Below, piece by piece: positions 1-9,475 of a DNA stretch of 64,000 nucleotides. The notes below the pieces were generated by a model. That model did no database searches. It was not told where the DNA came from and saw only the letters and a list, made by a program, of their open reading frames with translations. Source of the stretch: an uncultured Phascolarctobacterium sp. (GTDB taxonomy: Bacteria; Bacillota; Negativicutes; Acidaminococcales; Acidaminococcaceae); the NCBI GenBank assembly GCA_900551745.1, contig URXA01000001.1:124001-188000 (forward strand), in the 5' to 3' direction. Within the stretch, counting starts at the first letter, position 1. The number at the start of each line of letters is the position of its first letter. The position numbers were made by a program, and so were the translations under genes.

Positions 1-15
1 GAGGAAGATGAAATA

Positions 16-1737
16 ATGCGAGTTTCCAAACTGTATGCTCCTACTTTGCGTGAGGTACCTGCAGAGGCGGAGGTTGTTAGTCACCAATTAATGCTGCGTG
101 CCGGCTTTATGCGTAAAGCTGCCGGCGGTATTTATACTTACCTGCCGCTAGCCTGGCGTGTATTGAAGAAAATAGAAAGAATAGTACGTGAGGAAATGGA
201 TGCCAAAGGTTCGCAGGAGCTTTTGATGCCTATTGTACAGCCGGCTGAGATTTGGCAGGAAAGCGGACGTTGGGATGTATACGGTGCGGAAATGTTCAGG
301 TTGCAGGATCGTCATAATCGCTGCTTCTGCCTTGGGCCTACACATGAAGAAATGGTAACGACTTTGATCCGCGGTGATGTTCGTTCTTATCGCCAGCTGC
401 CGCTTAGTGTTTATCAAATCCAAAATAAATATCGCGATGAACGCCGCCCGCGTTTCGGTTTGATGCGCGGCCGTGAATTCATTATGAAAGATGCGTATTC
501 CTTTGATCGTGACGAAGCCGGTCTCGATAAATCTTATCAGGATATGTACGATGCTTACACCAATATCTTTACGCGCTGCGGCCTGAACTTCCGTCCTGTT
601 GAAGCTGATTCCGGGGCTATCGGCGGCAGTGGTTCCCATGAGTTTATGGTAATTGCCGACAGTGGTGAAGCAGAGATTGTTTTCTGCACCAGTTGCGATT
701 ATGCGGCCAATGTTGAAAAAGCAGAGCTATTTCCTTTGGAAGCAGCAGAAGAAGCAATGCTGACTAAAGAAGAGGTAGTAACACCAGACTGTAAAACTAT
801 TGCTGATGTGTGCGCTTATTTAAAACTTCCTGTTGACCATTCTGTTAAAGCTGTTGCTTATAACAGTGAAAAAGGTTTGATTCTTTGTTTTGTACGTGGC
901 GATCACGAAGTCAATGAAATCAAAGTTATCAATACCTGCGGCGTTATTGACCTGGAAATGGCGACAGAGGAACAATTAGCTGCTGCTGGTACTGTCGGCG
1001 GTTATATGGGGCCTGTTGGCATCGATAATAAAAAAGTCATAGTAGTTGTTGATGCTACTGTTATGAAAATGCATAATGTCTGCTGCGGCGCTAATAAAGA
1101 AGGGTACCATTTCATCAATGTTAACCCGGGCCGTGATTTTACACCAACATATGTGGCAGATATCCGGCTTATTCAGGAAGGGGATCCGTGCCCGCATTGC
1201 GGCGGCGAAGTGAGCAAAGCACGCGGCATCGAGGTAGGGCAGGTCTTTAAGCTGTTTACTAAATACAGCTCTGCTTTAAAAGCTACCTATCTTGATGAAA
1301 ACGGCAAAGAGCAGCCTATGGTAATGGGATGCTACGGTGTCGGTGTCAGCAGAACGATGGCGGCTGCTATTGAGCAGAATTATGATGACAATGGTATCAT
1401 CTGGCCAATCGAAATAGCACCCTATCATGTGCTGGTTGTGCCTGTTAATACAAAAGATGAAGCATCTGCAGCAAAAGCTGAAGAAATTTATATGCAGCTG
1501 AAAAAAGCAGGTTTGGAAACAGTTATCGATGATCGCAACGAACGCCCCGGCGTTAAATTTAAAGATGCTGATCTGATCGGTTATCCGCTGCGCGTTGTAG
1601 TTGGACCGAAAACATTGACCGAAGGCAAGCTGGAAGTCAAAATTCGTAAAACAGGCGAAATCAGATATTTGCCTTTAGATGGCGATTATGTGCAAGATAT
1701 CAAAAATATTATCGCAGAACTTGCTTTTTCAAAATAA
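16..1737 (+). CDS. proS: Prolyl-tRNA synthetase (ProS)
   Basis: Cytoplasmic class II aminoacyl-tRNA synthetase that charges tRNA-Pro with proline. The 573-residue length fits the long bacterial type with an inserted editing domain. Motif 2 is visible at about residues 140-163 (RDERRPRFGLMRGREF), and motif 3 at about 437-454 (MGCYGVGVSRTM). The region at about 225-395 corresponds to the YbaK-like editing insertion that clears mischarged Ala-tRNA. The C-terminal 100 residues form the anticodon-binding domain. The ATG is preceded by GAGGAAG, and a TAA at 14-16 overlaps it, so an upstream gene just outside the window may be translationally coupled. It heads the proS-mgtC-polC-bcp run. Family assignment is certain. 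Confidence 0.97.
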   Translation: MRVSKLYAPTLREVPAEAEVVSHQLMLRAGFMRKAAGGIYTYLPLAWRVLKKIERIVREEMDAKGSQELLMPIVQPAEIWQESGRWDVYGAEMFRLQDRHNRCFCLGPTHEEMVTTLIRGDVRSYRQLPLSVYQIQNKYRDERRPRFGLMRGREFIMKDAYSFDRDEAGLDKSYQDMYDAYTNIFTRCGLNFRPVEADSGAIGGSGSHEFMVIADSGEAEIVFCTSCDYAANVEKAELFPLEAAEEAMLTKEEVVTPDCKTIADVCAYLKLPVDHSVKAVAYNSEKGLILCFVRGDHEVNEIKVINTCGVIDLEMATEEQLAAAGTVGGYMGPVGIDNKKVIVVVDATVMKMHNVCCGANKEGYHFINVNPGRDFTPTYVADIRLIQEGDPCPHCGGEVSKARGIEVGQVFKLFTKYSSALKATYLDENGKEQPMVMGCYGVGVSRTMAAAIEQNYDDNGIIWPIEIAPYHVLVVPVNTKDEASAAKAEEIYMQLKKAGLETVIDDRNERPGVKFKDADLIGYPLRVVVGPKTLTEGKLEVKIRKTGEIRYLPLDGDYVQDIKNIIAELAFSK

Positions 1738-1769
1738 AAGATTAAACTGACAGTAAGGAGGTGCCGATA

Positions 1770-2462
1770 ATGAGTTCTCATGATTGGGAGATGCTTATTC
1801 GTCTGTTATTGGCCGCTTTTTTAGGCGGAATAGTCGGCATCGAACGCGGCAGCGGCGATAGACCGGCTGGTTTTAGAACACATATTTTAGTTTGTGCCGG
1901 TGCGGCGTTATTTATGCTGGTTTCTATGTACGGTTATGATGATTACCCTATGCATGGGGAAGAATTCCCGCGTAACCGTGATTCTTCCCGTATCGCTGCT
2001 CAGGTAGTCAGCGGTATTGGTTTCCTTGGTGCCGGTACGATTATGCATGAAGGCGTTACCGTACGTGGTTTAACAACAGCCGCCAGCTTGTGGATGATTT
2101 CGGCCATTGGGTTGGCTGCCGGTGCCGGGATGTATATTTTAAGTATTGGTTCTACGGCGGTAATGATGGTTACTTTGGTAACTTTTCACAGCTGGGAAAA
2201 ACGTTTTGCCGGCAGCAGCAGAAATGCACGCCGCTTTATTAGGATCGTTGCCGAAAATGAACCTGGTATTATAACGAACATCACGGCGTATTTGACCGAA
2301 AATGGCGTGAAGGTACGCACTTTAAATGTAAAAAACAATTCCAGAAAAAATGAGGTTGTTTTAGAGCTGTATCTCAAAATAAGTAAAGATAAAGATGATA
2401 TTGATATTATTCGTGGTTTACAAAGTATTGAAGGTATCATTACTTTAGAGAACGTTGGTTGA
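1770..2462 (+). CDS. MgtC/SapB family membrane protein with C-terminal ACT-like domain
   Basis: Inner-membrane protein of 230 residues. The N-terminal part is hydrophobic with about four or five membrane segments and carries the family signature around LGGIVGIERG and GFRTHILVCAGAALFMLVS. The last 75 residues form a soluble ACT-like domain (RIVAENEPGIITNITAYL). MgtC proteins are linked to growth at low magnesium and, in pathogens, to inhibition of the F-type ATP synthase; the role here is not shown. A GTG at 1761 would extend the frame, but it is the end of the Shine-Dalgarno AAGGAGGTG, so ATG 1770 is preferred. It sits between proS and polC, with polC starting 21 bp after its stop. Confidence 0.9.
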   Translation: MSSHDWEMLIRLLLAAFLGGIVGIERGSGDRPAGFRTHILVCAGAALFMLVSMYGYDDYPMHGEEFPRNRDSSRIAAQVVSGIGFLGAGTIMHEGVTVRGLTTAASLWMISAIGLAAGAGMYILSIGSTAVMMVTLVTFHSWEKRFAGSSRNARRFIRIVAENEPGIITNITAYLTENGVKVRTLNVKNNSRKNEVVLELYLKISKDKDDIDIIRGLQSIEGIITLENVG

Positions 2463-2483
2463 TTGGTAAGAAAGGACGCAAGC

Positions 2484-5400
2484 ATGAAAGCGAAATATTG
2501 CATTGTTCCCGATAAAAATAAATTTTTTGCTTTTTTAGCCGAGCAGTCCTTGACGGAAGCAGAATTATTGCGTGCTCGTTTAATCCAGCCGGAGAAAATC
2601 TTTATGGATATCGAGGCTGCCGTATGGCAGATAGAGTATAAAGCAGTTGCTCCCGTGACAGAAACTTTACTTGCAGCGGTGGCAAATAAGCTTACCGCTG
2701 CTTTTAATTTAACAAAAGTGGAGCTGCAGCAGACAAATCTTCTGGAAACTTCCGTTGTGGCTGAACCGGTTAAAACAGAACATAAGCTTGAAACAGAGCA
2801 CAAGCCTGCGCAGGAAGAACCGGAGCATGAAGAAATTCCTTTGCCGCCGGAAGAACCTGAAGCAGTTGAAATAGGAGAGGCAGTTGCCTTTGAAGCAATA
2901 CCTTCGTGTGAGGCAGAGCGTAAAGACGACGCCTATGAAAAGGCTTATAATCTTCTCTATGGAGGAAATAAAAAAGCCGACGGACTTATTTTTGGTAAAG
3001 CATTTAAAGGTAAACCCCGGCCGATGATCGACGTTATCGAAGAAGAAAATCGGGTCGTAGTGGAAGGTACTTTTGTAAAAAGTATTGATAAGGACGGTAA
3101 GCTGACAGCTTTTATTGAGCGAGTGCTGCGTACCGGCAATGTGATGCTTACTTTTAATTTGAGTGATGAAACCAGTGGACTTTATGTCAGAATGCGTTTT
3201 GAAAATCTGGAAGAATGTCTGCAGTTTAAAAAGAAAATCAAACCGGGGATGCAGCTGCGTATTATGGGTAATGTTGCTCCTGATAGATTTTTGTTTGATG
3301 AAATGGTCATCAGTCCTCAGGGCATTATAGCTGTTCCTAAAAAAGAACGTATGGATAATGCCGAGGTTAAACGTGTCGAGCTGCATTGTCATACAAAAAT
3401 GAGTAAGATGGACGGCGTAACACCAATGGAAGAATTGGTGGAGACTGCTATAAAATGGGGACATAAAGCTCTTGCCATCACAGATCATGGTGTTGTACAG
3501 GCTTTTCCGTTCTGCTTTGATGTAGCTGAAAAAGCGGATATCAAGCTGATTTTCGGTATGGAAGGATATTTGATGAACGACGACGGCCATGATATCGATC
3601 TGGAGCCGACAGATACGATCAAGAAAAGCCGTATCAAAAAGGTCAAAAATAACCATATTATCATTTTAGCAAAGAACGAAACAGGTCTGCGAAATCTGTA
3701 TAAACTGGTAACAATCAGTCATTTGCGTTATCTGCATAAACGGCCGATGCTTCCTCGTGAAGTTATCGAAGAATATCGCGAGGGTTTGATACTTGGTTCT
3801 GCCTGTGAAGCTGGTGAACTGTACAGGGCTATTTTGGCAGGTCGTCCCGATGAAGAATTAGAGAAAATAGCTTCTTTTTACGATTATCTGGAAATTCAGC
3901 CAACAGGCAATAATATGTTCCTGGTCAGGCAGGAGCGCTGCACAGTCAAACAGCTGCAAGAGCATAATAAGAAAATTTATGAACTTGGTAAAAAGCTGGG
4001 TAAGCTGACAGTCGCTACCTGTGACGTGCATTTTCTGCATCCAGAGGACGCGCAGCTGCGGGCTATCCTGCAGGCTGGGCAAAATTATTCTGATGCCGAT
4101 CAGCAAGCGCCGCTGTATTTCAGGACAACAGAAGAAATGCTTAAGGAATTTGAGTATTTTGGCAAAGAAATTGCTTATGAGTTGTGTGTAACCAATCCGA
4201 ATAAGATTGCGGAGATGGTAGAGAAAATCAAACCTGTGCCTGATCGCGATCAGCTGTATTCACCGTTTATACCTGGGGCAGAAAAAGCTATCAAAGAAAT
4301 GTCTTATCAGCGTGCACACGAATGGTATGGTGAAAATCTGCCGCAGGTAGTCAGCGACAGATTGAAAATGGAGCTTGATTCCATCATCAATCATGGTTTT
4401 TCGGTTCTGTATTATATTGCGCATAAGCTTGTAAGAAAATCTTTGGACGATGGTTATCTGGTTGGTTCTCGTGGTTCTGTAGGTTCTTCTTTTGTAGCGA
4501 CCATGATCGATATTACAGAGGTCAATCCGCTGAAACCGCATTACCGCTGTCCACAATGTAAACACAGCGAATTCTTCATGAAAGAAGAGGTTGCGTCAGG
4601 TTTCGACTTGCCTTTTAAAGTATGTCCTGAGTGCGGTACAGAGATGATCAGAGATGGGCACGACATTCCGTTTGCCGTGTTTATGGGCTTCCATGGTGAT
4701 AAAGTACCTGATATTGATTTGAACTTTTCCGGAGACTATCAGCCGACAGCACATAAATATACAGAAGAACTTTTCGGACGCGATAATGTTTGCCGCGCTG
4801 GTACGATTTCGACGATTGCTATCAAAACGGCTTTTGGTTATGTCAAAAAATATTATGAGGCAAAAAATCTGCATGTACATTCGGCACATGTTGCAGGTCT
4901 TGTAGAAGGTTTTGCCGGTATTAAACGAACTACTGGCCAGCATCCAGGCGGTATCATGGTTGTACCGCGCAATATGGATATTCATTATATTTCGCCGATG
5001 AACAGACCGGCCGATGAAAAAGATTCGGAAACAGTAACTACTCACTTTGATTATCACTCGATCAACGACCGTCTGGTTAAGCTTGATATACTTGGTCACG
5101 ACGATCCGACGGTTATCAAAATGCTGGAGGAATTGACAAATATTCCACCGCAGCAGATACCCGTCGGCGATGAAAAAACTATGTCTATCTTCCGTTCGAC
5201 TGAGGCTTTCGGCGTAACACCTGAGCAGATCGGCAGTGCCGTTGGCACTTATGGTATTCCTGAATGTGGTACGCAGTTTGTACGGCAGATGATCCAGGAT
5301 GTACAGCCTAAAAATTTCAGTCAGGTTGTCAGGGTATCAGGCTATTCGCATGGTACTGATGTATGGCTGAATAATGCGCAGGATCTAATTCGTGAAGGTA

Positions 5401-6140
5401 AACCCAGTGAAGAAACTATTTCGACGCGTGATGATATTATGACTAATCTGATCGCGAAAGGTGTCGATCCCAGTATGTCCTTTAAAATTATGGAATATGT
5501 TCGTAAAGGCAAGGCGGCTAAAGGCGGGCTGGAAGCTCCGATGCTTGAAGCGATGCGTGCCGCAAAGGTTCCGGAATGGTATATTGAATCCTGCAATAAG
5601 GTCCAGTATCTTTTCCCGAAGGCACATGCGGTGGCATATGTTATGATGGCTTACCGTATAGCATATTGTAAAGTTCATTATCCGCGTGAATTCTATGCGG
5701 CATACTTTACTGTACGTGCACCGGACTTTGATATGGACCATGTTGTCAAAGGCGTTGATTATATGAAACGCTATATCAAAGATGTTTATGCACAGGGCTA
5801 TAAAGCAAGTAACAGAGATAAAGATACGGTGACGTATCTGGAACTTGTGATTGAAATGCTGGCTCGTGGTTTTGAAATGGAACGTATCGATTTGTATAAA
5901 TCCCATCCGACACGGTTTACCGTTACTGAAAAAGGTTTACGGCCACCGCTCGCAGCTTTGGGAGGAATTGGCGCTACTGCTGCGCAAAGTATCAGCGAAG
6001 CCAGAGAAATCGGTCATCCTTTTATTTCTCAGGAAGATCTGCGGGTAAGAGCCAAGGTTGGTAAAGCTGTAGTTGAAAAATTAGCAGAACACGGAGCCTT
6101 AGGGGATTTACCTGAAACAGATCAGATAGATTTATTCTGA
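2484..6140 (+). CDS. polC: DNA polymerase III PolC-type alpha subunit lacking the inserted exonuclease domain
   Basis: Replicative DNA polymerase of low-GC Gram-positive type. Domains in order are an N-terminal domain with an acidic Pro/Glu linker (about 90-150), an OB fold (about 190-290), a PHP domain starting at H301 and H303 (ELHCHTKMS), a Cys4 zinc module (CPQC...CPECG, about 688-720), and the C-family palm with catalytic PDIDLNFSG near D743 and D745. At 1218 residues it is roughly 220 shorter than a typical PolC of about 1440. The DEDD exonuclease normally inserted in the PHP domain is absent: only about 30 residues separate GMEGYLMND from NNHIIILAK, and no DxExTG motif occurs anywhere. 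The in-frame TTG at 2463 is less likely than ATG 2484, which has AAAGGA at good spacing. Confidence 0.95.
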   Translation: MKAKYCIVPDKNKFFAFLAEQSLTEAELLRARLIQPEKIFMDIEAAVWQIEYKAVAPVTETLLAAVANKLTAAFNLTKVELQQTNLLETSVVAEPVKTEHKLETEHKPAQEEPEHEEIPLPPEEPEAVEIGEAVAFEAIPSCEAERKDDAYEKAYNLLYGGNKKADGLIFGKAFKGKPRPMIDVIEEENRVVVEGTFVKSIDKDGKLTAFIERVLRTGNVMLTFNLSDETSGLYVRMRFENLEECLQFKKKIKPGMQLRIMGNVAPDRFLFDEMVISPQGIIAVPKKERMDNAEVKRVELHCHTKMSKMDGVTPMEELVETAIKWGHKALAITDHGVVQAFPFCFDVAEKADIKLIFGMEGYLMNDDGHDIDLEPTDTIKKSRIKKVKNNHIIILAKNETGLRNLYKLVTISHLRYLHKRPMLPREVIEEYREGLILGSACEAGELYRAILAGRPDEELEKIASFYDYLEIQPTGNNMFLVRQERCTVKQLQEHNKKIYELGKKLGKLTVATCDVHFLHPEDAQLRAILQAGQNYSDADQQAPLYFRTTEEMLKEFEYFGKEIAYELCVTNPNKIAEMVEKIKPVPDRDQLYSPFIPGAEKAIKEMSYQRAHEWYGENLPQVVSDRLKMELDSIINHGFSVLYYIAHKLVRKSLDDGYLVGSRGSVGSSFVATMIDITEVNPLKPHYRCPQCKHSEFFMKEEVASGFDLPFKVCPECGTEMIRDGHDIPFAVFMGFHGDKVPDIDLNFSGDYQPTAHKYTEELFGRDNVCRAGTISTIAIKTAFGYVKKYYEAKNLHVHSAHVAGLVEGFAGIKRTTGQHPGGIMVVPRNMDIHYISPMNRPADEKDSETVTTHFDYHSINDRLVKLDILGHDDPTVIKMLEELTNIPPQQIPVGDEKTMSIFRSTEAFGVTPEQIGSAVGTYGIPECGTQFVRQMIQDVQPKNFSQVVRVSGYSHGTDVWLNNAQDLIREGKPSEETISTRDDIMTNLIAKGVDPSMSFKIMEYVRKGKAAKGGLEAPMLEAMRAAKVPEWYIESCNKVQYLFPKAHAVAYVMMAYRIAYCKVHYPREFYAAYFTVRAPDFDMDHVVKGVDYMKRYIKDVYAQGYKASNRDKDTVTYLELVIEMLARGFEMERIDLYKSHPTRFTVTEKGLRPPLAALGGIGATAAQSISEAREIGHPFISQEDLRVRAKVGKAVVEKLAEHGALGDLPETDQIDLF

Positions 6141-6158
6141 CATTAGGAGGCGATTTGT

Positions 6159-6617
6159 ATGTTAGAAGCAGGAGTAAAAGCACCGGAATTTACGTTGCAG
6201 GACAAAGATGGTAATATTGTGAGTCTGAAGGATTTTTTAGGGAAAAAAGTAGTTGTCTATTTTTATCCTAAGGATTCTACACCGGGGTGTACACGTCAGG
6301 CCTGTTCTTTTCGCAATAATTACGGTGAGTATAAAAAAATGGGTATCGAGGTTATCGGCATCAGTAAAGACAGCGTAAAATCTCATGCTAATTTTGCCGC
6401 TAAGCAGGAACTGCCGTTTATTCTTTTAGCTGATCCTGAACGTCAGGCCATCGAAGCTTATGATGTATGGCAGGAAAAGAAATTGTATGGCAAGGTATCA
6501 ATGGGAGTAGTAAGAACAACTTATATCGTTGATGAAAAAGGTATGATCGAAAAGGCATATCCCAATGCTAATCCTGATACTAATGCTGAAGAAATTTTAG
6601 CCTATTTGAAAGGTTAA
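6159..6617 (+). CDS. bcp: Thioredoxin-dependent thiol peroxidase (Bcp/PrxQ-type peroxiredoxin)
   Basis: Cytoplasmic peroxiredoxin that reduces hydrogen peroxide and organic hydroperoxides at the expense of thioredoxin. The 152-residue protein has the AhpC/TSA fold. The motif YPKDSTPGCTRQAC gives peroxidatic Cys44 and resolving Cys49, the C-x4-C spacing of atypical PrxQ enzymes. It starts 18 bp after polC with the ribosome site AGGAGG and is the last gene before a strong terminator. It fits oxygen defence in an anaerobe, together with the peroxide-stress gene that follows. Confidence 0.95.
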   Translation: MLEAGVKAPEFTLQDKDGNIVSLKDFLGKKVVVYFYPKDSTPGCTRQACSFRNNYGEYKKMGIEVIGISKDSVKSHANFAAKQELPFILLADPERQAIEAYDVWQEKKLYGKVSMGVVRTTYIVDEKGMIEKAYPNANPDTNAEEILAYLKG

Positions 6618-6622
6618 GCGTC

Positions 6623-6657
6623 AAAAGCGCGTTCTTGTACAAGGAACGCGCTTTTTG
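6623..6657 (+). terminator. Intrinsic terminator after bcp
   Basis: A 12-bp perfect stem (6623-6634 with 6644-6655) with a short loop runs directly into a T run. It closes the proS-bcp transcript and separates it from yaaA. Confidence 0.9.
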
Positions 6658-6680
6658 ATAAATACTTGCAGGAGGACACG

Positions 6681-7424
6681 ATGCAGATAATTATTTCCCC
6701 GGCTAAAAAAATGCGTATTGATAATGATGACCTTGTTTCTGCTGCAGAGCCGCGGTTTTTAAAAGATACAGAAATTTTACTGGCAGAGCTGAGAAAGATG
6801 CAGTATGAGGATTTAAAAAGGCTGTGGCAATGCAATGATGAGATTGCAGCATTAAACTATAAGCGTTTACAGGTTATGCGTCTGCATGATAATCTTACCC
6901 CGGCAGTATTGGCTTATGACGGTATCCAGTATCAATATATGGCACCGCGTGTTTTTGAAAATGCGCAGCTTGATTATGTGACAGAACATTTAAATATTTT
7001 ATCAGGGTTTTATGGTATTTTAAAAGCAATGGACGGTGTTGTTCCTTATCGTTTGGAGATGCAGGCAAAGCTGCCTGCTGCCGGGTGTAAAAATCTGTAT
7101 GATTTTTGGGGAAGCCGGCTTTATTTTGAGCTGACACAAAATGATAAAAGCATTCTTAACCTGGCATCAAAAGAATACAGTAAAATTATTGAAAAGTATC
7201 TGACGCCGGAAGTGGAATATGTCAGCTGTATTTTTGGCATTTTGCAGGACGGTAAAGTAAAGGTTAAAGCTACTGAAGCGAAGATGGCCCGTGGTGAAAT
7301 GGTGCGCTGGTGCGCCGAGTATAATATTTTACACATCGAAGATACCAAAAAATTTGACCGGTTAGGATATAAATATCAGGAGCGGCAATCAACTGCAAAG
7401 GAATTTGTTTTTTTGAAAAACTGA
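6681..7424 (+). CDS. yaaA: YaaA/UPF0246 peroxide stress protein
   Basis: Cytoplasmic DNA-binding family known in Escherichia coli to limit intracellular iron and DNA damage under peroxide. The 247-residue protein opens with the diagnostic MQIIISPAKKM and keeps the family block around LAYDGIQYQYM. The frame can be extended to a TTG at 6666, but that codon lies just before the Shine-Dalgarno GGAGG, which points to ATG 6681. It lies between two terminators or promoters as a likely single gene. Its neighbour bcp also handles peroxide, so the two form an oxidative-stress pair. Confidence 0.9.
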   Translation: MQIIISPAKKMRIDNDDLVSAAEPRFLKDTEILLAELRKMQYEDLKRLWQCNDEIAALNYKRLQVMRLHDNLTPAVLAYDGIQYQYMAPRVFENAQLDYVTEHLNILSGFYGILKAMDGVVPYRLEMQAKLPAAGCKNLYDFWGSRLYFELTQNDKSILNLASKEYSKIIEKYLTPEVEYVSCIFGILQDGKVKVKATEAKMARGEMVRWCAEYNILHIEDTKKFDRLGYKYQERQSTAKEFVFLKN

Positions 7425-7493
7425 ATTTTGTGGTTGAACTTGATAAAAGTTTGAATTTTGCCATATATATTGTAGGGAAGTTAACAAAAAAAC

Positions 7494-7522
7494 TTGTAAT
7501 TAATCTTACAGGGTGGTATAAT
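7494..7522 (+). promoter_or_regulatory. Promoter of the rimP-nusA-infB operon
   Basis: TTGTAA at 7494-7499 and TATAAT at 7517-7522 are separated by 17 bp. They lie about 95 bp upstream of rimP. Confidence 0.8.
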
Positions 7523-7552
7523 ATAAGCAGAAAATTTATGACTTCTTTTGAG

Positions 7553-7578
7553 AGAGTGGGTGCTATACCCGCTCTTTC
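7553..7578 (+). promoter_or_regulatory. Leader hairpin upstream of rimP
   Basis: AGAGTGGGT (7553-7561) pairs with ACCCGCTCT (7567-7575) with one G-U pair and is followed by a short pyrimidine run. A hairpin of this kind is common just ahead of rimP-nusA operons and may attenuate transcription. The T run is too short to call it a full terminator. Confidence 0.55.
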
Positions 7579-7617
7579 CGCTTATTTAAGATAAATTACA
7601 GACCGGAGGTGAGTATT

Positions 7618-8094
7618 GTGCAGAAGGAAGCTCTGGAAGCTTTGATTGCTGATTTGGTAACACCGCTCTTGGAAGGAACAGATCTGACTTTGGTAGATGT
7701 AGAATATGTGCGTGAAAAAGATTGGTATCTGCGTATCTACATTGATAAGCCTGGTGGAGTTGAAATCGACGATTGTCAATTAGTAAGTGAAAAGCTGACT
7801 ACGGTTTTAGATGAAAAAGACCCGATTAAAGATAAATATTACCTGGAAGTTTCATCACCAGGCATTGATCGCCCGTTGAAGAAAGATAAAGATTTTACGG
7901 CAGCTTATGGCAGTAAAGTTGATATTTCCTTTTTTGCTCCGTGGGAAGGCTTAAAAGATCTGGTTGGAGTTTTAGTAAGTCACAGCGATAAGATAATAGA
8001 AGTAAAAACGATTATCAAAGGAAAAGAAGCCAAAAATCCAGTCGGCATTGACCGAAAACTTATCGCAATGATCAGACCGCATATTGATTTTTAA
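7618..8094 (+). CDS. rimP: Ribosome maturation factor RimP
   Basis: Assists assembly of the 30S subunit. The 158-residue protein has the N-terminal alpha/beta domain with LVDVEYVREKDWYLRIYID and the conserved YYLEVSSPGIDRPL block, followed by the C-terminal SH3-like barrel. A GTG at 7609 belongs to the ribosome site GGAGGTG, so the second GTG at 7618, 7 nt downstream, is taken as the start. First gene of the conserved translation and transcription operon that continues with nusA, ylxR, ylxQ, infB and rbfA. Confidence 0.95.
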   Translation: MQKEALEALIADLVTPLLEGTDLTLVDVEYVREKDWYLRIYIDKPGGVEIDDCQLVSEKLTTVLDEKDPIKDKYYLEVSSPGIDRPLKKDKDFTAAYGSKVDISFFAPWEGLKDLVGVLVSHSDKIIEVKTIIKGKEAKNPVGIDRKLIAMIRPHIDF

Positions 8095-8124
8095 AGATTA
8101 TAAAGTATAGGAGGATTAAGAAAC

Positions 8125-9216
8125 GTGAACGCAGATTTTATTCTGGCAATAGGGGAATTGGGAAAAGAGAAGGGGATTGATCCGGAACTCCTGTTCCAGG
8201 CGGTCGAAGAAGCTCTTGTAACAGCTTATAAAAAGAATTTTGGTTCTAACCAGAATGTTCGTGTCGATATGAACAAAGAAACAGGTGAAATTCACATATA
8301 TGCACAGCGTCATATTGTGGCAGAGTTAGGCGATGATCCTAATGAGATTTCTCTGGAGGAAGCCCGTAAAATAGATCCTCGCTATGAAGTCGATGATATC
8401 GTAGAAACTGAAGTGACTCCCCGTAACTTTGGCCGTATTGCGGCACAAAATGCCAAACAGGTTGTTGTACAGCGTATCCGCGAAGCAGAACGCGGTATGG
8501 TTTTTGAGAAATTTTCCAGCAGAGAGAATGATATCGTAACAGGTATCATTCAACGTATGGAAAATAAAAATGTTTATATTGATTTAGGCAAGGCCGAAGC
8601 TATTTTGACTCCTAACGAGCAGATCCCCGGCGAAATTTATCAATATCATGACAGAATGAAAACCTACATCGTGGAAGTGAAAAAGACCAGCAAAGGCCCA
8701 CAGATCATGGTTTCCAGGACACATCCGGGATTGCTGAAAAGATTGTTTGAGCTGGAAGTTCCTGAAATTCATGATGGATTAGTAGAGATCAAGTCCGTAG
8801 CTCGTGAACCGGGTATGCGTTCTAAGATATCTGTTTATACTAAGGATGAGAATATTGATCCGGTCGGTGCCTGTGTTGGACATAAAGGTATGCGCGTTCA
8901 GACTATTGTTAATGAGCTGCGCGGTGAAAAAATCGATATTGTTAAATACAGTTCCGAGCCTGACCAGTATGTGGCTAATGCCTTATCTCCCGCTAAGGTT
9001 GTCAGTACCGAAGTTTTTGAAGAAGAAAAAATCTGCCGCGTTATAGTGCCTGACTATCAGTTGTCTCTGGCAATTGGCAAGGAAGGACAAAACGCACGTC
9101 TGGCAGCGAAGCTGACAGGCTGGAAGATAGATATTAAAAGTGAATCTCAGGCTGCTGAAGAAGCAGAACAGGGAATACAAGAAGTTGGTGTAGCCTATGA
9201 AGCAGACGAAGATTAA
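8125..9216 (+). CDS. nusA: Transcription termination/antitermination factor NusA
   Basis: RNA polymerase-bound factor that controls pausing, intrinsic termination and antitermination. At 363 residues it is the short Firmicutes form without C-terminal acidic repeats. The N-terminal polymerase-binding domain covers about 1-125, S1 about 135-200 (ITGIIQRMENKNVYIDLGKAEAIL), KH1 about 230-285 (GACVGHKGMRV) and KH2 about 300-345 (LAIGKEGQNARLAAKLTGW). It uses GTG preceded by AGGAGG, lies 30 bp after rimP and overlaps ylxR by 20 nt, which implies translational coupling. Confidence 0.97.
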   Translation: MNADFILAIGELGKEKGIDPELLFQAVEEALVTAYKKNFGSNQNVRVDMNKETGEIHIYAQRHIVAELGDDPNEISLEEARKIDPRYEVDDIVETEVTPRNFGRIAAQNAKQVVVQRIREAERGMVFEKFSSRENDIVTGIIQRMENKNVYIDLGKAEAILTPNEQIPGEIYQYHDRMKTYIVEVKKTSKGPQIMVSRTHPGLLKRLFELEVPEIHDGLVEIKSVAREPGMRSKISVYTKDENIDPVGACVGHKGMRVQTIVNELRGEKIDIVKYSSEPDQYVANALSPAKVVSTEVFEEEKICRVIVPDYQLSLAIGKEGQNARLAAKLTGWKIDIKSESQAAEEAEQGIQEVGVAYEADED

Positions 9217-9475
9217 AAAGATCCCGCAGCGTAAATGTGTGGGCTGTAATGAAATGAAAGAGAAAAAAGCGCTGCTGAGAATAGTACGTTCTCCGGAAGG
9301 TGAGATCAGCCTTGATTTGACTGGGAAAAAGGCAGGACGTGGAGCTTATGTTTGCCAATCTAAAGAATGCATCACTAAAGCAGTAAAGGAAAAACGTTTG
9401 GAACGGGCCTTGGAAAAGCCGGTCAGCGAAGAAGTTTATGCCAAATTGCTGGAGGATTTGCCTGATGGCGAATAA
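9197..9475 (+). CDS. ylxR: YlxR family RNA-binding protein (RnpM-like)
   Basis: Small basic protein of 92 residues encoded between nusA and the L7Ae gene in most Firmicutes. It shows the family marks RKCVGC near the N-terminus and GRGAYVC in the middle, which form an RNA-binding surface. A Bacillus homologue has been reported to modulate RNase P. It overlaps the end of nusA by 20 nt and the start of ylxQ by 11 nt. Confidence 0.92.
   Translation: MKQTKIKKIPQRKCVGCNEMKEKKALLRIVRSPEGEISLDLTGKKAGRGAYVCQSKECITKAVKEKRLERALEKPVSEEVYAKLLEDLPDGE

Noticed and set aside
2709..3656. 315-codon minus-strand frame opposite polC
   Set aside because: Antisense shadow of the PolC N-terminal region; Phe/Ile/Arg-rich and without start signals.
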